A stretch of DNA of 19,718 nt. It comes from an uncultured Sutterella sp. (lineage in GTDB: Bacteria; Pseudomonadota; Gammaproteobacteria; Burkholderiales; Burkholderiaceae_F). Shown here in pieces: positions 16,087-19,718 of this stretch (position 1 is its first letter; each line of letters begins with the position of its first letter). Both the position numbers and the translations under genes were made by a program. The notes under the pieces were generated by a model. That model worked only from the letters and a program-made list of their open reading frames with translations. It had not been told where the DNA came from and did no database searches. The stretch is from contig UQUR01000016.1 of the NCBI GenBank assembly GCA_900544345.1, positions 1 through 19,718 on the forward strand. The letters run 5' to 3'.

Positions 16087-17178
16087 ATGTCCGTCTCACT
16101 TACTTTAAAAAATATCTCTCGCCGCTACGTCAAGGATAATGAAGAGTTCATGGCGGTCAATAATGTTAACCTTGAGGTTAACCCCGGTGAATTTCTGACC
16201 TTTCTGGGACCTTCAGGATGCGGTAAAACAACCACTCTGCGTATGATCGCAGGCTTTGAAACACCGACGAGCGGTCAGATCATCATGGACGGTGTGGATA
16301 TCACGCATGTGCCTGCCAATGAGCGAGGCTTGGGATTTGTGTTCCAGAACTATGCGCTTTTCCCTCATATGAAAATCTTTGACAATGTCGCCTATGGGCT
16401 CAAGATTCGGGGCGAAACCGGAGAAACAGCCGCGAAAAAAGTTCGCGAAGCGCTGGACATGGTGGGTTTGAGCAAAGAAGAGCAGCGCTATCCCAACCAA
16501 TTGTCGGGCGGCCAACAGCAGCGCGTAGCCTTGGCTCGTGTGTTGGTGCTGCGTCCCAAACTCTTACTTATGGACGAACCGCTTTCAAACCTTGATGCAA
16601 AGCTTCGCCTTCATATGCGAACGGAAATCCGCCGCATTCAAAAAGATTTGGGCATTACGTGTCTGTATGTCACGCATGACCAAAAAGAAGCCCTCACCAT
16701 GTCTGATCGTATTATGGTGATGAATCGCGGTCACATTGATCAGCTGGGCACCCCCATGAAGCTTTACGAAGATCCGGCTACACCCTTTGTGGCTGACTTT
16801 ATCGGTCAGGCTAATCTGATTCGCGGAAGACTGGAAAGCATTGATGCCCAGGGGCTTGGACATTTTGCGGTCGCAGGTCAAGTGCTTTGCGCACGTATGG
16901 GGCAACAAAATCCGCCCGCTGTCGGTGAAGAATCTTTGTTAGTCGTGCGCCCTGAGAACCTTCGAATGAACGAAAAAGACAACGGCATTGCCATGCGTAT
17001 TGTCAACCGGCTCTTTGAAGGCGATCGGATTGACTATCACGTTGTCTTGGAAGGAAGCGGACAGGAAAAGCCCTTCAGCATGTCTGTGCCTTTCTTGCCC
17101 GGAACTGAAATTGTTGATACTGATACATTGGTTACTGTTTCCTTTAATCCTCAGGCCGGAGTCATAATCAAGGGCTAA
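16087..17178 (+). CDS. ABC importer ATP-binding protein with TOBE-like C-terminus
   Basis: This 363-residue ATPase powers the adjacent permease. The nucleotide-binding domain shows Walker A GPSGCGKT (41-48), a Q-loop in VFQNYALFPHM, signature LSGGQQQR (139-146), Walker B LLLMDEP (159-165), D-loop SNLDAKLR and the H-loop histidine in VTHDQ (His197). Residues about 235-363 form the regulatory TOBE-type region of the MalK/FbpC/PotA group (LLVVRPENLRM and later strands). All catalytic residues are present. GGAG lies 11 bases upstream of the ATG, inside the end of the permease gene. The operon ends at the terminator 83 bases downstream. By context its substrate is that of the receptor at 13333-14322, which is unresolved. 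Confidence 0.93.
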   Translation: MSVSLTLKNISRRYVKDNEEFMAVNNVNLEVNPGEFLTFLGPSGCGKTTTLRMIAGFETPTSGQIIMDGVDITHVPANERGLGFVFQNYALFPHMKIFDNVAYGLKIRGETGETAAKKVREALDMVGLSKEEQRYPNQLSGGQQQRVALARVLVLRPKLLLMDEPLSNLDAKLRLHMRTEIRRIQKDLGITCLYVTHDQKEALTMSDRIMVMNRGHIDQLGTPMKLYEDPATPFVADFIGQANLIRGRLESIDAQGLGHFAVAGQVLCARMGQQNPPAVGEESLLVVRPENLRMNEKDNGIAMRIVNRLFEGDRIDYHVVLEGSGQEKPFSMSVPFLPGTEIVDTDTLVTVSFNPQAGVIIKG

Positions 17179-17261
17179 GGACAAATATAAAACTCTGAGT
17201 TTGCTGCCGGTACTGTGCATTTTGAATACCTGTATCGGTAGCCTTAGCTTCAAAGATACGA

Positions 17262-17285
17262 AAAAGCCCGCTAAAGCGGGCTTTT
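17262..17285. terminator. Bidirectional terminator between convergent operons
   Basis: AAAAGCCCGC and GCGGGCTTTT form a perfect 10 bp stem with a TAAA loop, with A tract and T tract on the two sides. It can end both the transporter operon from the left and lptF-lptG from the right. Confidence 0.93.
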
Positions 17286-17304
17286 GAGAAAAACTAGGAG
17301 TGTA

Positions 17305-18432
17305 TCAACGTCTTTCTACAAACCACATCCCAATGACAGCCAAAACCATCATACAGGCTGTCGGCACCATTGCTACAATCAAAGGCGGCCAAGTATTGAG
17401 CATACCGACGTAAGAGAAAAGGTTATTAATGGTGTAGAACGCCAGACCGATCATCACACCGGCAAAAATCTTAATGCTCACACCGCCCGAACGCCGATTC
17501 ATGTAAGCAAAAGGCATTGCCAAAGCAATCATCACCAAAATAGCGATCGGATAAAAGGCTTTATTCCAAAGCGCAATTTCGTAACGACCGGATTGCTGAC
17601 GGCTTTGCTCCAAGTGGCTCACGTAGCGTGAGAGTGCCCGCATAGACATGTTTTCTGGCTTTAACATCATCACACCGAAAATACTCGGATCGATTTCAGA
17701 CCTAAACATCATCCTTGTGGGATTACTGATTAAGACTTGATCCATAATCGGCGTTTGCGTCAGATTTTCCAACACGGGCAGTGAAGTATTAACCGCCTGC
17801 TGCAAAAGCCACCCCTGATGATCAACGTAATTACCCGTTTGAGCCGAAATCACACGGGTTAAACGCTGCTTTTCATCAAAATCATAAATTCGCCAATCAA
17901 TAGCTTCTTCCAGAGGGGTCATCTTCTGAATGTTGATATAACGAACCTGAGGTCCGTTTGGCGTATCAATGGTTTCGCGTACCCAAGCTCCGGTATCAGA
18001 ACCTCTGATATTCATGGTCGTGTGCTGAATGGTGGCTCTGTATTCTCTGGCGTAGGTATCCGATGATGGAGCGACAAACTCACCGAAGATGTAGGTAAAG
18101 GCTACCAAAATAAGACCCGGCACCATCAAAATGGCTGCCAGGCGAACGGGCGACAAACCTGCCACACGCAAAATGGTAAATTCTGAGCGCGCAGCCCATT
18201 GACTCATCACAAAGACGGTCCCCAAAAGTGCTGCAATCGGCATCACTTCATAGATACGCATCGGCAGGCTAAGCCCTGTGATAATGAAAGCATCAAGAAG
18301 ACCGTAGCGGGAACCGATACGCCCCATCTGTCCCATCAGATCAAAAAAGGCAAACAAAGCCACAAGCGCCAAGAGGACAAAACCTGTTGCCTGCAGTATT
18401 TCCTTGGTTAAGTGGCGCGTAATAACCATCAT
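17305..18432 (-). CDS. lptG: LPS export ABC transporter permease LptG
   Basis: LptG pairs with LptF and the ATPase LptB2 in the inner membrane to extract LPS and feed it to LptC and the periplasmic bridge. This 375-residue protein shows the family plan: three N-terminal membrane segments (about 13-33, 60-80 and 100-120), a periplasmic beta-jellyroll (about 125-270) and three C-terminal membrane segments (about 285-370). Typical stretches are SEFTILRVAGLSP, the coupling region to LptB, and FAYMNRRSGGVSIKIFAGV. AAGGAG lies eight bases before the first of two consecutive ATG codons, both in frame; I chose the first. The gene starts four bases after the lptF stop, so it is translationally close to lptF, as is usual. 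lptB is not in the window. Confidence 0.93.
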   Translation of the reverse strand: MMVITRHLTKEILQATGFVLLALVALFAFFDLMGQMGRIGSRYGLLDAFIITGLSLPMRIYEVMPIAALLGTVFVMSQWAARSEFTILRVAGLSPVRLAAILMVPGLILVAFTYIFGEFVAPSSDTYAREYRATIQHTTMNIRGSDTGAWVRETIDTPNGPQVRYINIQKMTPLEEAIDWRIYDFDEKQRLTRVISAQTGNYVDHQGWLLQQAVNTSLPVLENLTQTPIMDQVLISNPTRMMFRSEIDPSIFGVMMLKPENMSMRALSRYVSHLEQSRQQSGRYEIALWNKAFYPIAILVMIALAMPFAYMNRRSGGVSIKIFAGVMIGLAFYTINNLFSYVGMLNTWPPLIVAMVPTACMMVLAVIGMWFVERR

Positions 18433-18436
18433 GGTG

Positions 18437-19555
18437 TCATCTCCTTGAGCGCCAGTAACCCAACGTCATCCATACCGGAACCCAACGCTGCATAATGGTG
18501 CGTCTTAAGAAAAGGACGACAGCAAAAAGCGCAAACGCTCCATTGAGCACAATGCCCGCCGTAATCGGATGCATGGTCCCCTGTTCAACCCAGGTAACCG
18601 CCACACTGATGCCATTTAAATACAAAACGAAAAGCAGAAGTGCCACAACCATATTGAGACTTCTGCCGGCTCTGGGGTTAGTAAATGACAACGGAATGGC
18701 AATTAAGATTAAATTCAATGCAGCAAGCGGCCAACAAATGCGCCACAGCAACTCACCCTGGGCCTCTCGATTGCTCTTTAACTGTGAAACAAGCAAAGGC
18801 AAGGGCTGGGTATCAACGTCTTGAAGCTGAATAGCACTTTCGGGCTTCACATCGAGGCGAATACCGTAGGTTTTAAATTCAGTAATTCGATAGTCGGGGC
18901 TTCCCGCTTTACCTTCGTAGCGACGTCCGTCGTGCAGGAGCACATAACGGTCACCCTGATCATTGGTTTTAATTTCACCGGTTTTGGCCATTAAAACCAT
19001 TTCAGAATCAATAGCGGTTTCGGTTAAAAAGACATTACTGACTGTGAGACCGTCGTTTGAAACTTCCTCAACAAAAAGAACTTGTCTGCCACCGGCGATT
19101 TCAATAAAGCGGCCGGGAGACAAACGCTCCACGTCGTCTCTTTGAGACCAGACTTCACGATTGAGTTCGCTCTGGCTTTTTGCCCAGGGAGAAATCACTA
19201 AAGAAAGTGCTGTGATTAATAAAATGATCGGGATACTGAAGCGCAGAACCGGTCGAATCCAAGACAGTAAACTGATGCCGCCCGAAGAGAACCAAACCAC
19301 CATTTCGCTGTCGAGCCAGCTGCGCGTTAATGTCATTAAAACAGCGATAAAGAGCGAAACAGCCAAAAGAGGAGCCAGATTCACCAAAGCCTCGTATACC
19401 ACCATTTCCATGACGGTACCGCTATCGATACGACCGCCCGCAGCCAAACCTAAAATACGGACAAGCCCGATTGTCAAAACAATCGAGAAAATCACCGTAA
19501 AGACTGCACCGGCGGTATTGGCAAGTTCCGAGACGAGTGAACGTCTGAATATCAT
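18437..19555 (-). CDS. lptF: LPS export ABC transporter permease LptF
   Basis: LptF is the partner of LptG in the LptB2FG complex. This 372-residue protein begins MIFRRSLVSELANT, the classical LptF start, followed by membrane segments at about 15-35, 55-75 and 95-120. Next come the coupling-helix region with SEMVVWFSSGGIS, a periplasmic jellyroll (about 125-270) and three C-terminal segments (about 275-355). NREAQGELLWRICWPLA leads into the fourth segment as in the family. AAGGAA lies six bases before the ATG. It is first in a two-gene operon with lptG. In many proteobacteria lptF is divergent from the aminopeptidase gene pepA; here no such gene is visible before the right edge. Confidence 0.93.
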   Translation of the reverse strand: MIFRRSLVSELANTAGAVFTVIFSIVLTIGLVRILGLAAGGRIDSGTVMEMVVYEALVNLAPLLAVSLFIAVLMTLTRSWLDSEMVVWFSSGGISLLSWIRPVLRFSIPIILLITALSLVISPWAKSQSELNREVWSQRDDVERLSPGRFIEIAGGRQVLFVEEVSNDGLTVSNVFLTETAIDSEMVLMAKTGEIKTNDQGDRYVLLHDGRRYEGKAGSPDYRITEFKTYGIRLDVKPESAIQLQDVDTQPLPLLVSQLKSNREAQGELLWRICWPLAALNLILIAIPLSFTNPRAGRSLNMVVALLLFVLYLNGISVAVTWVEQGTMHPITAGIVLNGAFALFAVVLFLRRTIMQRWVPVWMTLGYWRSRR

Positions 19556-19580
19556 GCGTATTCCTTAGAACATAACAACT

Positions 19581-19595
19581 TGCATCTGTGATGCA
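19581..19595 (-). promoter_or_regulatory. Perfect dyad in the lptF leader (operator candidate)
   Basis: TGCATC-TGT-GATGCA is a perfect 6 bp inverted repeat with a 3-base centre, 26 bases upstream of the lptF start codon. Read on the minus strand, it lies just after a weak extended -10-like element, so it could bind a repressor or form a tiny leader hairpin. A chance dyad is also possible. Confidence 0.3.
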
Positions 19596-19606
19596 TTAAC
19601 CTGTAG

Positions 19607-19617
19607 ATTTTATCGCA
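19607..19617 (-). promoter_or_regulatory. Weak extended -10-like element for lptF
   Basis: On the minus strand, TGCGATAAAAT contains TGN followed by GATAAA, a partial extended -10. No -35 is convincing. It is 52 bases upstream of the start codon, within the only non-coding interval that could hold the lptF promoter. Confidence 0.25.
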
Positions 19618-19671
19618 GATTAGCCGCTAACACAGCGATATAACGCAAAAAACTGTATCTGACAGGCAAAT

Positions 19672-19706
19672 AAAAAGCCTCGAGATCGACTGATCCGAGG
19701 CTTTTT
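19672..19706. terminator. Bidirectional terminator at the right edge
   Basis: AAAAAGCCTCG (19672-19682) pairs perfectly with CGAGGCTTTTT (19696-19706). GATC on both sides of the loop can add four more pairs. As no plus-strand gene precedes it, it most likely ends a gene that reads leftward from beyond the window, insulating lptF. Confidence 0.85.
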
Positions 19707-19718
19707 AAATGGGGAGCC

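Overview
The window looks like a chromosomal segment of a Gram-negative betaproteobacterium, most likely Burkholderiales and perhaps a gut Sutterellaceae (Parasutterella/Sutterella-like). That placement is an inference from four things: LptF/LptG imply an outer membrane with LPS; the UvrA is a tandem double-length protein of a kind I recall from Burkholderiales; the base composition looks intermediate; and the gene repertoire is typical. I see no rRNA, tRNA, CRISPR array, prophage or transposase. Most of the window is ordinary housekeeping or metabolic DNA.

Left part (1-3200). A possible 3' end of a gene runs off the left edge (1-45), followed by about 130 bases with no assignable content. 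On the minus strand, an Arg/Asp-rich, largely disordered protein (1980-2591) lies 38 bases upstream of an M61-family metallopeptidase with a PDZ domain (175-1941), probably in one operon. After a 254-base gap, a short ribosome hibernation factor gene (2846-3151) reads rightward and ends in a textbook terminator.

Metabolic part (3250-6056). An M20D amidohydrolase and a carbamate kinase follow on the plus strand, each as its own unit because a terminator separates them. A nitroreductase-like gene converges on the carbamate kinase, and their stop codons share the bases TTAA.

Centre (6213-13157). A 1849-residue UvrA contains two complete UvrA bodies in tandem, with four Walker A sites, four ABC signatures and four zinc modules. 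The two halves have diverged in complementary ways. Next is an AAA ATPase/DUF4143 gene with a C-terminal PD-(D/E)XK-like motif. It is bracketed by two direct copies of a 39-42 base repeat, and each copy folds into a 15-16 bp hairpin followed by a T tract. Four of the five differences between the copies fall in the stem, and each keeps or restores pairing. This flanked accessory gene is the most unusual structure in the window.

Right part (13333-19718). A complete ABC importer operon follows: a periplasmic binding protein, a permease with two fused domains, and an ATPase with a TOBE-like tail. It resembles the ferric iron/AfuABC/phosphonate group, and a hairpin sits between the first two genes. 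A bidirectional terminator separates it from the convergent lptF-lptG pair (minus strand), which encodes the LPS-export permease. The window ends with a bidirectional terminator that probably serves a gene beyond the right edge. No gene-free stretch exceeds about 300 bases.
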